In this document: piece by piece, positions 21,767 through 35,100 of the stretch
Numbering within the stretch: the stretch's first letter is position 1
How the letters are laid out: each line of letters begins with the position of its first letter
NCBI RefSeq assembly: GCF_039555335.1
Contig: NC_092629.1
Location: forward strand, 29,412,775 to 29,476,774
Direction: 5' to 3'
Origin: Amphiura filiformis
Lineage: Eukaryota; Echinodermata; Ophiuroidea; Amphilepidida; Amphiuridae
Length of the DNA: 64,000 bases
Notes under the pieces: model-generated
What the model was told of the DNA's origin: nothing
Seen by the model: the letters and a program-made list of their open reading frames with translations, nothing else
Database searches by the model: none
Translations under genes and position numbers: made by a program

Positions 21767-22683
21767 AGTAGTAAGGACACTAGCGGCTTAACATAAGGTC
21801 AAGCCAGGATAATGACCTTTAAACCGGAAATGACCAAAAAAAAAAAAAAAGACTTAAAATACCTGGTTTTTTTTTTTTTTTCACTTTCCTTCATATTGTT
21901 CTAAAACCTAAAACAAAATAAGAGACTTGATATATAAGGTTCAATTTGGGTGTGGGGGTTTTGATGGTGTGTGGGGGTTGTTTTGTATGCTGAAGTTTAT
22001 TTTATAGTACAAATAAATTATTACTAAATATATACATGGAAGATTTTGAAACTCCTGGGGAAGAATTTAATTTAATTGATTTTGAGGAGGAAGAGCCTTC
22101 TACAACTATATGGGATGCTTATAATTATATGGATGCTGATTATATTAAATATGGCAAAGGAAAACCTAATGAGCCTAATAGGCCAGTACAAAATCAGGAA
22201 GCAAAGAGCAGATTTTATGAATCAGTTAAGAAACAAGGGTGGGAAGTAAATTTAGATTCACCTAATAAATATAAAGTGATTTTTGTAGAAGAACTAAAAA
22301 CAAAGCAAATTTTTGCTGCCACAGATAGTAGAAGAATTAGACTAACAAATCCTAAAAATCCAAATAAATTTCTTTCACTAAAATCTATTGAAAAAATATT
22401 AATACAAATTTTAAAAAAGGTCATAATTATGGTTATAGTTTTATAAAGGATATTCTTGGAATTAAAAATTTTAAGCCAGGACTTGACAAACCATTAATAA
22501 GAGCCTTAAAAAAATGAAACTTATATATCAAGTCTCTTATTTTGTTTTAGGTTTTAGAACAATATGAAGGAAAGTGAAAAAAAAAACCAGGTATTTTAAG
22601 TCGTTTTTTTTTTTGGTCATTTCCAGTTTAAAGGTCATTATCCTGGCTTGACCTTATGTTAAGCCGCTAGTGTCCTTACTACT
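21767..22683. mobile_element. 0.9-kb long-TIR element (copy 2, by duplication)
   Basis: Duplicate of 16930-17834 with longer A and T homopolymers in the inverted repeats (917 against 905 bp). The target duplication gggtg is kept on both sides. Confidence 0.85.
22036..22517 (+). pseudogene. Frameshifted copy of the 160-residue ORF
   Basis: Identical to 17191-17673 at protein level up to SIEK. The A7 run of copy 1 is then A6 here (22391-22396). The frame shifts and stops at 22446, giving 136 residues with an unrelated tail. Beyond the shift the nucleotide sequence still matches copy 1 to its stop. A one-base sequencing error in a homopolymer is an alternative explanation. Confidence 0.85.
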
Positions 22684-22944
22684 GGGTGTGTGGTTGTGTT
22701 GGGTGTGATCTGATTTCCCTTACGGTCGTAACATTGGTGTACAATATAGTTATATTTACTTTAGCGTTATGCCTTTTCGTCGTCAATTGTAAGTACATCT
22801 GATGATGGGGGTGTGTGTGTGTGTTCCGTTTTGTATGGGATTGGGATGTGGGGGTGTGTTGGTGTGATCTGAATTCATTCACGGTCGTACCTTTGGTGTA
22901 CACTATGAATATAATTACTTTAGCGTTAGGCCAAGTAAAACATA
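22684..22944 (+). repeat. ~155-bp satellite, block 4 duplicate
   Basis: Copy of 17835-18096. Confidence 0.85.
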
Positions 22945-23292
22945 AAACATGTTTCACGCCCGGGTTTTCGAAAAAAAGGAGGAGAAGGGGGCTTTTATTT
23001 TCTATTTTTATCGCAAAATTGGTGTAAATACCCATACTTAGAGCTGTTTTAGCGTATACAATAATGCATGGAAAAAGAAGGAGGCCTTTTTTATTTGTTG
23101 TTCTGATAGTTACACCCCCACCAATGATCACTAAACTTTCCTAAAATGTTTCTTGTATCTTAACAAGGCTATAGAAAGCATTCCAACTTCCTAGACATAT
23201 TTTTTGAAAAGTTATAACTGAATTTCAAAAAATAAAAATATATTTGAGGAAACCTCAAAAAAGGAAGCTGGAGGGGACGTGAAACATGTTTA
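22945..23292. mobile_element. ~350-bp MITE (copy 2, by duplication)
   Basis: Duplicate of 18097-18443, with the same aaacatgtttcacg / cgtgaaacatgttt ends. Confidence 0.65.
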
Positions 23293-23334
23293 TTTTTTCT
23301 CCTTGAATAAGTTCATCAGGATTGTAGATATCAA

Positions 23335-24524
23335 TTATTGGTAAATTATGCTTTACAAATCCACTTGATTACTCACGTTTTTAGACGTTTCATCTTCCTA
23401 CGGAAGACTTCATCAGTAATGTGATGAACCAGCAACACTCCTACTCTCATCTCCAGAGGGTGTAGTTCTTTGCAATAGCTGGTCATATACATGATTGAGT
23501 GAGTATGTCCCTTCATCGCGGTTGATAACGTTGGCCCCCCGTTTTCTGATCGATCTGATACGCTGATCAATCGGAAAGAAGACGGTTCGGTAAAGACAAC
23601 AGTGTACAGAAAGAAAACGCACACCGACCAGTATTTAAACTTTGCTTCGCAACATCCCTTACACCAAAAATTGGGTGTAGTCAGAACATTGCTTGATCGG
23701 AAAGACGCGATTGTAACGGAAGAGGAGGATAAACAACAGGAGGAGGAACACATCAAGCATGCGCTAAATCAATGTGGATATCCTAACTGGACGATTGAAA
23801 AAGTGAAACAACAGATCAGTGATAAGACCAAAGCGAAGAAGAAAGCAAAGGACAAGAACACAGAAAGAAGTAAGGGCATGGTAGTGATACCCTATGTCCA
23901 AGGTGTGTCTGAAAGACTGCAACGTGTGTTTAAAAAGCATAACATCCAGACAGCGATGAGACCACACAATACGCTGAAACAAAACCTTGTACACCCCAAA
24001 GACAAAATAGAAGCCACCAAAACTTGCGATTGTGTTTATGAAATACCATGCAAAAGTTGCAAGAAGTCGTACATTGGGGAAACCGGCAGACCTTTCGGGG
24101 TAAGACTGAAAGAACATTTAAAAGAATCGGAAAAGATAACAGAGAGGAAATTCACACGCGCTGTTCGAAAGGAGTCGGTCGATGAAATTAACAAGTCCGC
24201 CATCACAGACCATGTTTCGCAACAAAACCATGTTATTGATTGGGACGGAGCCAAAGTAATCGACAAAGACTCATGTAAGCAAACCAGATGGATTAGAGAA
24301 GCAATGTGGATCAGAAAACGGGGGGCCAACGTTATCAACCGCGATGAAGGGACATACTCACTCAATCATGTATATGACCAGCTATTGCAAAGAACTACAC
24401 CCTCTGGAGATGAGAGTAGGAGTGTTGCTGGTTCATCACATTACTGATGAAGTCTTCCGTAGGAAGATGAAACGTCTAAAAACGTGAGTAATCAAGTGGA
24501 TTTGTAAAGCATAATTTACCAATA
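23335..24524 (+). mobile_element. Penelope-like retroelement, 5'-truncated with inverted 5' arm
   Basis: The 3' end (24310-24524, ending gcataatttaccaataa) is repeated in inverse orientation at the left (23335-23552), a structure known for Penelope-like insertions. Between them is an RT-tail plus GIY-YIG ORF. The word atgtttatttttt occurs before (about 23287) and just after (24526) the element and may be the target duplication. The left end was later copied into 18487-19076. Confidence 0.85.
23557..24447 (+). CDS. Penelope-like RT C-terminus plus GIY-YIG endonuclease
   Basis: Remnant of the single polyprotein of a Penelope-like element, which primes reverse transcription at nicked DNA. It begins inside the RT ([28 protein letters not shown]) and continues through a Lys-rich linker (KTKAKKKAKDK). 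It ends in a GIY-YIG nuclease: Cys pairs (CDC, PCKSC), SYIGETGR and a downstream R...EH, then ITDHVSQQNHVIDW, RWIREAMWIRK and [17 protein letters not shown], all family-typical blocks. Open to TGA at 24445-24447. The fingers/palm with the catalytic aspartates are missing, so the copy cannot be autonomous. No host start is implied; position 23557 is the first in-frame codon after the inverted arm. Confidence 0.88.
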   Translation, partial: DTLINRKEDGSVKTTVYRKKTHTDQYLNFASQHPLHQKLGVVRTLLDRKDAIVTEEEDKQQEEEHIKHALNQCGYPNWTIEKVKQQISDKTKAKKKAKDKNTERSKGMVVIPYVQGVSERLQRVFKKHNIQTAMRPHNTLKQNLVHPKDKIEATKTCDCVYEIPCKSCKKSYIGETGRPFGVRLKEHLKESEKITERKFTRAVRKESVDEINKSAITDHVSQQNHVIDWDGAKVIDKDSCKQTRWIREAMWIRKRGANVINRDEGTYSLNHVYDQLLQRTTPSGDESRSVAGSSHY

Positions 24525-24535
24525 AATGTTTATTT

Positions 24536-24760
24536 TTTTATTTTGGCAATATACATTTTGTCATCAATTGTAAGTACTACTGATGGCAGTTTGTATATGT
24601 TCCGTTTTGCGTGGGAATGGGATGTGTGGTTGTGTGGGTTTGACCTGATTTCATTCACGGTCGTACCTTTGGTGTACACTATCGATATTACTTTAGCGTA
24701 ATGCATTTTCGTCGTCAATTGTAAGTACAACTGGTGTGCATGTTCTGTGGTTGTGTGATG
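24536..24760 (+). repeat. ~155-bp satellite, block 5
   Basis: Satellite resumes after the Penelope-like element: catcaattgtaagtac, gttccgttttgc, cacggtcgtacctttgg, cgtcgtcaattgtaag. Confidence 0.8.
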
Positions 24761-26169
24761 TGTGCCCGCCTGCTTGTTTTTCTTTACTAGCAAGGGTTCC
24801 ATAAAATGTTATATTAAGTGTACCTTAATTGAATATAGATGTAAACTACACATTTTTTACTTAAAGCAGGATTTCGGGATCCTAGCATCCTCTTTTTATG
24901 ACATTTTCAGTAGATATCCTCGAAAAAAGCTTAATCCCACAATTTCAGTTGATTCCGATTTGCGTTTGCGAGTTATGCATGAGTATGTGTAGTACACTGC
25001 TCCATAGGACACTGTTGTAATTTCGTTCTGGTATACCAGAACGAAATTCAAATTTGGCAATATTTTTGCTAAACGAATTAATCTGCAATAAATAATTGGT
25101 ACATAAACATTATGTAGCCAGAGATTTCCAGTGGTAAAAAAATCTCAACTTTTTTTGAGAAAAGTGGGGGAATGAGTAAATAAGTACAAAAGTAATATCT
25201 TAAATACAGTTGACCTAAACTACCAAATAAAGTAGTCGGCAGATGGAGCATTTCGTTGCGTTTTTAAATCTTTATTTGCAACGAAACACCTTAATCTCTT
25301 AATTTATACAAATTTGAATGAAAGAAAAGAGCATTTCAGAAGTGACAACGATTTATATAGACTTTTCTCTTAAAACACGATAACTATGTGCACAGCGGGT
25401 GAGTGTTGATCAGTCACGATGTAATGAGCCCGTTACAAAAACCGGTGGGAATCGCCCTGAAGGAAACAATATCCCAAATGTGTCACTTTTGAAATGCTCT
25501 CATTGTACACTCAAATTGTTATAACTTGAAAGAATAACGTGGCATCTTGCAAAGTGACGTGCCTATCATCTCGTTACTTTATTTGGTAATTAGGATTTAG
25601 CGTCATTAAGGGATCTGGAATGAGCGTTTTGGGCGTTTCGACAGTATTTTTGTGGGACATGAGAGCCCATCAGACATATCGAATTGCATTCTGAATACGA
25701 AGAATGTCTTTCTGATATCAAATAATTTTCATTTTTGAAATTCACGATATAATACAAATTTTATGACAAATTATTAAAATTTGATATTTTTCACATTTTT
25801 GATATGGCTCTGGTTTTTTTAACATGTATCAAAAGGCTAAGTGACACTTTGGGAGACCCCAGCAGAAACACATGAAATATTTCCGGATAACTTTTTATAT
25901 TTTTATGTAGTGTAGACCTAGGCTAATCTCCCATAGCTTAACAAAATTTGGGTGTATCCTTCGTGTAGGAGAGCACGAAATATAGATAGTGGGAATACTC
26001 ATATCATTGGTCCAAGTTAATGTCAATCTAAGACCAAGTATGATGTACAATGTGAGGTTGTATCAATAAACAGCAAAGCAAACTGAAATGGTAACGTAGT
26101 CAAACAATAGAAATTATAGCTCCTATAAAAATAGTACCGGTATGTCATGCCGATTATTTTCCATGTGTG
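24761..26169. other. Gene-free stretch with dispersed repeats
   Basis: No gene recognised. Positions 24955-25180 (gcgtttgcgagttatgcatg ... tatgtagccagag) match 61115-61190 plus 61764-61895, where the same sequence is split by an insertion. It contains a short palindrome ttcgttctggtataccagaa. Positions 25645-25800 carry the tgtgggacatgagag repeat seen at 6690. Confidence 0.6.
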
Positions 26170-29100
26170 CCAATGTGTCAGGCACTTATTTAATATTAGT
26201 ATGTTTGGCTTTTTGTTCATAGTCCTGTGACACTGTGCCAGTGCCAGCAAAGCCCATTACTACTTTTACGTGTGTCAATGTGCCATGCAAAGCGATCATA
26301 ACTTTTTCATGTGTGTCAATGTGTATGGTTTTCAGCTAGTTCTTCTTGGCACTGTGACAGCCAAGCACATCATTACTTTTACGTATGTGTCAATGTGTCA
26401 GACACTTGGTTAACTCTCGTATTTCTGTGCTTCTGATTTAACGTAAGGAAAACTGATCGTTTATTTTTCATATGTGTCGATTTGCTTGTGTTTAGTTATT
26501 TTTCTTGGCACTGTGACACCGTCAGGCAATCCAATTTCATGTGTAAGTCAATGTATCGGACCTATACTTCTGTATGATTTAAACTTGTTTTGTGCTCTAT
26601 TCTCCTGGCAATGTGACAGTGTGCCAGTCAAGCCGATTATTTTTCATGTGTGTCAATGCGTCAGACACTTTAATATTTAGTATGATTTGGTTCTTTTTTC
26701 ATAGCCCTGTGACACTGTGCAGGCAAGCCAATTATCACGGTGTGTCAATGTGTCGGACACTAAAACACTTCTTTAACATCCGTACTTCTTTTGTGTTCTT
26801 TCTTTCAAAGCGATCGATTCTTGTTCACGTGTGTCAATGTGTATAGTTTTTAGCTATTTCTTTCTGGTACTGTGACACTGTGCCAGTCAAACGCATCATT
26901 ATTTTTACGTGTGTCAGGCAAGACAATCATTGCTTTAACGTGTGTACCAATGCGTGAGTCACTTTAATGCTTTGTATATTTTTAACTACATTATCCTGGC
27001 ACTGTGACACTGTGCCAGGCACAACAATCTTTACTCTAACGTGTGTGTCAATGCGCCAGTCACTTTAATACTTTGTATATTTGTAGCTACTTCGTCCTGG
27101 CACTGTGACACTGTGCCAGGCAAGCCACACATTACTTTCACGTGTGTGTGTGTGAATGCACCATTCACTCTAATACTGTGTATATTTGTAGCTACTTCGA
27201 CATGGCACTGTGACACTGTGCCAGGCAAGTCAATCATTACTTTAACGTGTGTACCAATGCACCAATCACTTTAATACTTTTGTATATTTACAACTATTCC
27301 GTCCTGGCACTGTGACAGTGTGCCAGGCAAGTCAATCATTACTTTAACGTGTGTACCAATGCACCAATCACTTTAATACTTTGTATATTTGTAGCTACTT
27401 CGTCCTGGCACTGTGACACTGTGCCAGGTAAGACAATCATTACTTTCACGTGTGTGTGAATGCACCATTCACTTTAATACTGTGTATATTTGTAGCTACT
27501 TCGACATGGTACTGTGACACTGTGCCAGGCAAGACAATCATTACTTTAACGTTTGTACCAATACACCAATCACTTTAATATTTTTGTATATTTATAACTA
27601 CACCGTTATGGCACTGTGACACTGTGCCATGCAAGACAATCATTGCTTTTATGTGTACCAATGCGCCAGTCACCTTAATACTTTGTATATTTGTAGCTAC
27701 TTCGTCCTGGCACTGAGACACTGTGCCAGGCAAGCCAATCATTGCTTTCACGTGTGTGTCAATGCGCCAGTCACTTTAACACTTTATATATTTATAACTA
27801 CTTCGTCCTGGCACTGTGACACTGTGCCAGGCAAGCCACACATAACTTTCACGTGTGTGTGAATGCACCAATCACTTTAATACTTTGTATATTTGTAGCT
27901 ACTTCGTCCTGGCACTGTGACACTGTGCCAGGTAAGACAATCATTACTTTCACGTGTGTGTGAATGCACCATTCACTTTAATACTGTGTATATTTGTAGC
28001 TACTTCGACATGGTACTGTGACACTGTGCCAGGCAAGACAATCATTACTTTAACGTTTGTACCAATACACCAATCACTTTAATATTTTTGTATATTTATA
28101 ACTACTCCGTCCTGGCACTGTGACACTGTGCCAGGCAAGAAAATCATTGCTTTTATGTGTACCAATGCGCCAGTCACCTTAATACTTTGTATATTTGTAG
28201 CTACTTCGTCCTGGCACTGAGACACTGTGCCAGGCAAGCCAATCATTGCTTTCACGTGTGTGTCAATGCGCCAGTCATTTTAACACTTTATATATTTATA
28301 ACTACTTCGTCCTGGCACTGTGACACTGTGCCAGGCAAGGCAACATAACTTTCACGTGTGTGTGAATGCACCATTCACTTTAATACTGTGTATATTTGTA
28401 GCTACTTCGACATGGCACTGTGACACTGTGCCAGGCAAGTCAATCATTACTTTAACGTGTGTACCAATGCGCCAATCACTTTAATACTTTTGTATATTTA
28501 CAACTATTCCATCCTGGCACTGTGACAGTGTGCCAGGCAAGTCAATCATTACTTTAACGTGTGTACCAATGCACCAATCACTTTAATACTTTGTATATTT
28601 GTAGCTACTTCGTCCTGGCACTGTGACACTGTGCCAGGCAAGTCAATCATTACTTTAACGTGTGTACCAATGCACCAATCACTTTAATACTTTTGTATAT
28701 TTATAACTACTCCGTCCTGGCACTGTGACACTGTGCCAGGCAAGACAATCATTGCTTTAATGTGCACCAATGCGCCAGTCACTTTAATACTTTGTATATT
28801 TGTAGTTACTTCGTCCTGGCACTGTGACACTGTGCCAGGCAAGCTAATCATTGCTTTCACGTGTGTGTTAATGCGCCAGTCACTTTAACACTTTGTATAT
28901 TTATAACTACTTCGTCTTGGCACTGTGACACTGTGCCAGGCAAGCCACACATTACTTTCATATGTGTGTCAATGCACTCACTTTAATACTTTGAATATTT
29001 GTAGCTACTTCGTCCTGGCACTGTGACACTGTGCCAGATAAGACAATCATTACTTTCACGTGTGTGTGAATGCCCCATTCATTTTAATACTGTGTATATT

Positions 29101-32100
29101 TGTAGCTACTTCGACATGGCACTGTGACACTGTGCCAGGCAAGTCAATCATTACTTTAACGTGTGTACCAATGCACCAATCACTTTAATACTTTTGTATA
29201 TTTGTAGTTACTTCGTCCTGGCACTGTGACACTGTGCCAGGCAAGCCAATCATTGCTTTCACGTGTGTGTCAATGCGCCAGTCACTTTAACACTTTGTAT
29301 GTTTATAACTACTTCGTCTTGGCACTATGACACTGTGCCAGTCAATGCACTCACTTTAATACTTTGAATATTTGTAGCTACTTCGTCCTGGCACTGTGAC
29401 ACTGTGCCAGGCAAGACAATCATTACTTTCACGTGTGTGTGAATGCACCAATCACTTTAATACTTTTGTATATTTGTAGTTACTTCGTCCTGGCACTGTG
29501 ACACTGTGCCAGGCAAGCCAATCATTGCTTTCACGTGTGTGTCAATGCGCCAGTCACTTTAACACTTTGTATGTTTATAACTACTTCGTCTTGGCACTAT
29601 GACACTGTGCCAGTCAATGCACTCACTTTAATACTTTGAATATTTGTAGCTACTTCGTCCTGGCACTGTGACACTGTGCCAGGCAAGTCAATCATTACTT
29701 TAACGTGTGTACCAATGCACCAATCACTTTAATACTTTTGTATATTTGTAGTTACTTCGTCCTGGCACTGTGACACTGTGCCAGAAGAAATCATTGCTTT
29801 CACGTGTGTGTCAATGCGCCAGTCACTTTAACACTTTGTATGTTTATAACTACTTCGTCTTGGCACTATGACACTGTGCCAGTCAATGCACTCACTTTAA
29901 TACTTTGAATATTTGTAGCTACTTCGTCCTGGCACTGTGACACTGTGCCAGGCAAGACAATCATTACTTTCATATGTGTGTGAATGCCCCATTCATTTTA
30001 ATACTTTTGTATATTTGTAGTTACTTCGTCCTGGCACTGTGACACTGTGCCAGGCAAGCCAATCATTGCTTTCACGTGTGTGTCAATGCGCCAGTCACTT
30101 TAACACTTTGTATATTTATAACTACTTCGTCTTGGCACTGTGACACTGTGCCAGGCAAGCCACACATTACTTTCATATGTGTGTCAATGCACTCACTTTA
30201 ATACTTTGAATATTTGTAGCTACTTCGTCCTGGCACTGTGACACTGTGCCAGGCAAGACAATCATTACTTTCACGTGTGTGTCAATGCGCCAGTCACTTT
30301 AACACTTTGTATATTTATAACTACTTCGTCCTGGTACTGTGACATTGTGCCAGAAAAGCCGCACATAACTTTCACATGTGTGTCAATGCAACATACACTT
30401 TAATACTGTGTATATTTGTAGCTACTTCGTCATGGCACTGTGACACTGTGCCAGGCAAGCCAATCATTACTTTCACGTGTGTACCAATGCGCCAATCACT
30501 TTAATACTTTTGTATATTTACAGCTATTCCGTCCTGGCACTGTGACACTGTGCCAGGCAAGACAATCATTACTTTCACGTGTATACCAATGCGCCAGTCA
30601 CTTTAATACTTTGTATATTTGTAGTTACTTCGTCCTGGCACTGTGACACTGTGCCAGGCAAGCCAATCATTGCTTTCACGTGTGTGTCAATGCGCCAGTC
30701 ACTTTAACACTTTGTATATTTATAACTACTTCATCTTGGCACTGTGACACTGTGCCAGGCAAGCCACACATTACTTTCATATGTGTGTCAATGCACTCAC
30801 TTTAATACTTTGAATATTTGTAGCTACTTTGTCCTGGCACTGTGACACTGTGCCAGATAAGACAATCATTACTTTCACGTGTGTGTGAATGCCCCATTCA
30901 TTTTAATACTGTGTATATTTGTAGCTACTTCGACATGGCACTGTGACACTGTGCCAGGCAAGTCAATCATTACTTTAACGTGTGTACCAATGCACCAATC
31001 ACTTTAATACTTTTGTATATTTGTAGTTACTTCGTCCTGGCACTGTGACACTGTGCCAGGCAAGCCAATCATTGCTTTCACGTGTGTGTCAATGCGCCAG
31101 TCACTTTAACACTTTGTATGTTTATAACTACTTCGTCTTGGCACTGTGACACTGTGCCAGGCAATGCACTCACTTTAATACTTTGAATATTTGTAGCTAC
31201 TTCGTCCTGGCACTGTGACACTGTGCCAGGCAAATACACATTACTTTCATATGTGTGTCAATGCACTCACTTTAATACTTTGAATATTTGTAGCTACTTC
31301 GTCCTGGCACTGTGACACTGTGCCAGGCAAGACAATCATTACTTTCATATGTGTGTGAATGCCCCATTCATTTTAATACTTTTGTATATTTGTAGTTACT
31401 TCGTCCTGGCACTGTGACACTGTGCCAGGCAAGCCACACATTACTTTCATATGTGTGTCAATGCACTCACTTTAATACTTTGAATATTTGTAGCTACTTC
31501 GTCCTGGCACTGTGACACTGTGCCAGGCAAGACAATCATTACTTTCACGTGTGTGTGAATGCCCCATTCATTTTAATACTTTGAATATTTGTAGCTACTT
31601 CGTCCTGGCACTGTGACACTGTGCCAGGCAAGACAATCATTACTTTCACGTGTGTGTGAATGCCCCATTCACTTTAATACTTTTGTATATTTGTAGTTAC
31701 TTCGTCCTGGCACTGTGACACTGTGCCAGGCAAGCCAATCATTGCTTTCACGTGTGTGTCAATGCGCCAGTCACTTTAACACTTTGTATATTTATAACTA
31801 CTTCGTCTTGGCACTGTGACACTGTGCCAGGCAAGCCACACATTACTTTCATATGTGTGTCAATGCACTCACTTTAATACTTTGAATATTTGTAGCTACT
31901 TCGTCCTGGCACTGTGACACTGTGCCAGGCAAGACAATCATTACTTTCACGTGTGTGTCAATGCGCCAGTCACTTTAACACTTTGTATATTTATAACTAC
32001 TTCGTCCTGGTACTGTGACATTGTGCCAGAAAAGCCGCACATAACTTTCACATGTGTGTCAATGCAACATACACTTTAATACTGTGTATATTTGTAGCTA

Positions 32101-35100
32101 CTTCGTCATGGCACTGTGACACTGTGCCAGGCAAGCCAATCATTACTTTCACGTGTGTACCAATGCGCCAATCACTTTAATACTTTTGAATATTTACATC
32201 TATTCCGTCCTGGCACTGTGACACTGTGCCAGGCAAGACAATCATTACTTTCACGTGTATACCAATGCGCCAGTCACTTTAATACTTTGTATATTTGTAA
32301 CTGTGACACTGTGCCAGGCAAGCCAATAATTACTTTTACATGTGTGTCAATGCGCCGGTCACTTTAATACTTTGCATATTTGTAGCTACTTCGTCCTGGA
32401 ACTGTGACACTGTGACAGGTAAACCAATCATTGCTTTGATGTGCGTGTGTGTGTGTCAAAGCGCCAGTCACTTTAATACTTTGTATATTTTTAGCTAATT
32501 CGTCCTGGTCCTGGCACTGTGACACTGTGCCAGGCAAGCCAATTCTTACTTTTACGTGTGTGTCAATGCACCATTCACTTTAATACTTTTGTATATTTTG
32601 TAATTACTTCGTCCTGGCACTGGGCCAGGTAAGCCAATCATTACTTTCACATGTGTGTCAAAGCGCCGGTCACTTTAATACTTTCTATATTTGTAACTTA
32701 TTCGTCCTGACACTGTGACACTGTGCCAGGCAAGCCAATCATTACTTTAACGTGTGTGTTAAAGCGGCAGTCACTTTAATATTTTGTATATTTGTAACTT
32801 CTTCGTCCTGGCACTGTGACACTGTGCCAAACAAGCCGATCATTACCTTCACGTGTGTGTCAATGCGCCAGTCACTTTAATACTTTGTATATTTGTAGCT
32901 ACTTCGTCCTGGAACTGTGACACTGTGACAGGCAAACCAATCATTGCTTTGATGTGCGCGTGTATGTGTCAAAGCGCCAGTCACTTTAATACTTTGTATA
33001 TTTTTAGCTAATTCGTCCTGGTCCTGGCACTGTGACACTGTGCCAGGCAAGTCAATTCTTACTTTTACGTGTGTGTCAATGCACCATTAACTTTAATACT
33101 TTTGTATATTTGTAAGTACTTCGTCCTGGCACTGTGCCAGGTAAGCCAATCAGTACTTTCACATGTGTGTCAATGCGCCGGTAACTTTAATACTTTCTAT
33201 ATTTGTAACTTCTTCATCCTGACACTGTGACACTGTGCCAGGCAAGCCAATCATTACTTTCACGTGTGTGTTAAAGCGGCAGTCACTTTAATATTTTGTA
33301 TATTTGTAACTTCTTCGTCCTGGCACTGTGACACTGTGCCAGGCAAGCCAAGCATTACCTTCACGTGTGTGTCAATGCGCCAGTCACTTTAATACTTTGT
33401 ATATTTGTACCTACCTCGTCCTGGCACTGTGATACTGTGCCAGGCAAGCCAACTATTACCTTCACGTGTGTGTCAATGCGCCAGTCACTTTAATACATTT
33501 TATATTTGTAACTACTTCGTCCTGGCATTGTGACACTGTGCCAGGCAAGACAATCATTGTTTTAACGTATGTGTCAATGCGCCGTTCACTTTAATAGTTT
33601 GTATGTTTGTAACTGCTTCGGCCTGGCACTGTGACACTCTGCCAGGGGAAAAATCATTGTATAACGTATGTGTCAATGCGCCATTCACTTTAATACTTTT
33701 GTATATTTGTAACTACTTCATCCTTGCACTGTGACACTGTGCCAGGCAAGACAATCATTACCTTCACATGTGTGTCAAAGGTAACTGCTTCGTCCTTGCA
33801 CTGTGACACTGCGCCAGGCAAACAATCATTGCTTTTACGTGTGTGTCAATGCGCCGTTCACTTTAATAGTTTGTATATTTGTAACTTCTTCGTCCTGGTA
33901 CTGTGACACTGTGCCAGGCAAGCCAATCATTACTTTCACGTGTGTGTCAAAGCGGCAGTCATTTTAATATTTTTTATATTTGTAACTTCTTCGTCCTGGC
34001 ACTGTGACACTGTGCCAGGCAAGCCAATCGTTATCTTCACGTGTGTGTCAATGCGCCAGTCACTTTAACACTTTGTATATTTGTAACTACTTCATCCTGG
34101 CATTGTGACACTGTGCCAGGCAAGCCACACATTACTTTAACGTGTGTACCAATGCGCCATTCACTTTAATACTTTGTATATTTGTAACTACTTCATCCTG
34201 GCATTGTGACACTGTGCCAGGCAAGCCACACATTACTTTAACGTGTGTACCAATGCGCCAGTCACTTTAATACTTTGTATATTTGTAACTACTTCATCCT
34301 GGCATTGTAACACTGTGCCAGGTAAGCCACACATTACTTCAACGTGTGTACCAATGCGCCAGTCACTTTAATACTTGTATTTGTAGCTATTTCATCCTGG
34401 CACTGTGACACTGTGCCAGACAAGACAATCATTCCTTTCACCTGTGTGTCAATGCGCCAGTCACTTTAATACTTTGTATATTTGTAGCTACTTCGTCCTG
34501 GCACTGTGACACTGTGCCAGGCAAGACAATCATTGCTTTCACGTGTGTACCAATGCGCCAGTCACTTTAATTAATACTTTGTATCTTTGTAGCTATTTCG
34601 TACTGGCACTATGACACTGTGCCAGGCAAGACAATAATTACTTTCACGTGTGTACCAATGCACCAATCACTTTAATACTTTGTATATTTGTAGGTACTTC
34701 GTCCTGGCACTGTGACACTGTGCCAGGCAAGCCACACATTACTTTAACGTGTGTGTCAATGCACCAGTCACTTTAATACTTTTGTATATTTGTAACTACT
34801 TCATCCTGGCACTGTGACACTGTGTCAGGCAAGCCAATCATTACTTTAACGTGTGTGTCAATGCACCAGTCACTTTAATACTTTTGTATATTTGTAACTA
34901 CTTCATCCTGGCACTGTGACACTGTGCCAGGCAAGACAATCATTGCTTTAACGTGTGTGTCAATGCGCCATTCATTTTAATACTTTGTATATTTGTAGCT
35001 ACTTCGTCCTGGAACTGTGACACTGTGACAGGCAAACCAATCATTGCTTTCTTGTGTGTGTCAAAGCGCCAGTCACTTCAATACTTTGTATATTTTTAGC

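Larger units (their letters stand above)
19077..23924. repeat. 4.84-kb tandem segmental duplication, copy 2
   Basis: Direct tandem copy of 14241-19076 with an offset of 4836 bp at the start. After gactgcaacg at 23924 the Penelope-like reading frame continues intact, so copy 2 holds the original right end and copy 1 the original left end. Confidence 0.95.
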
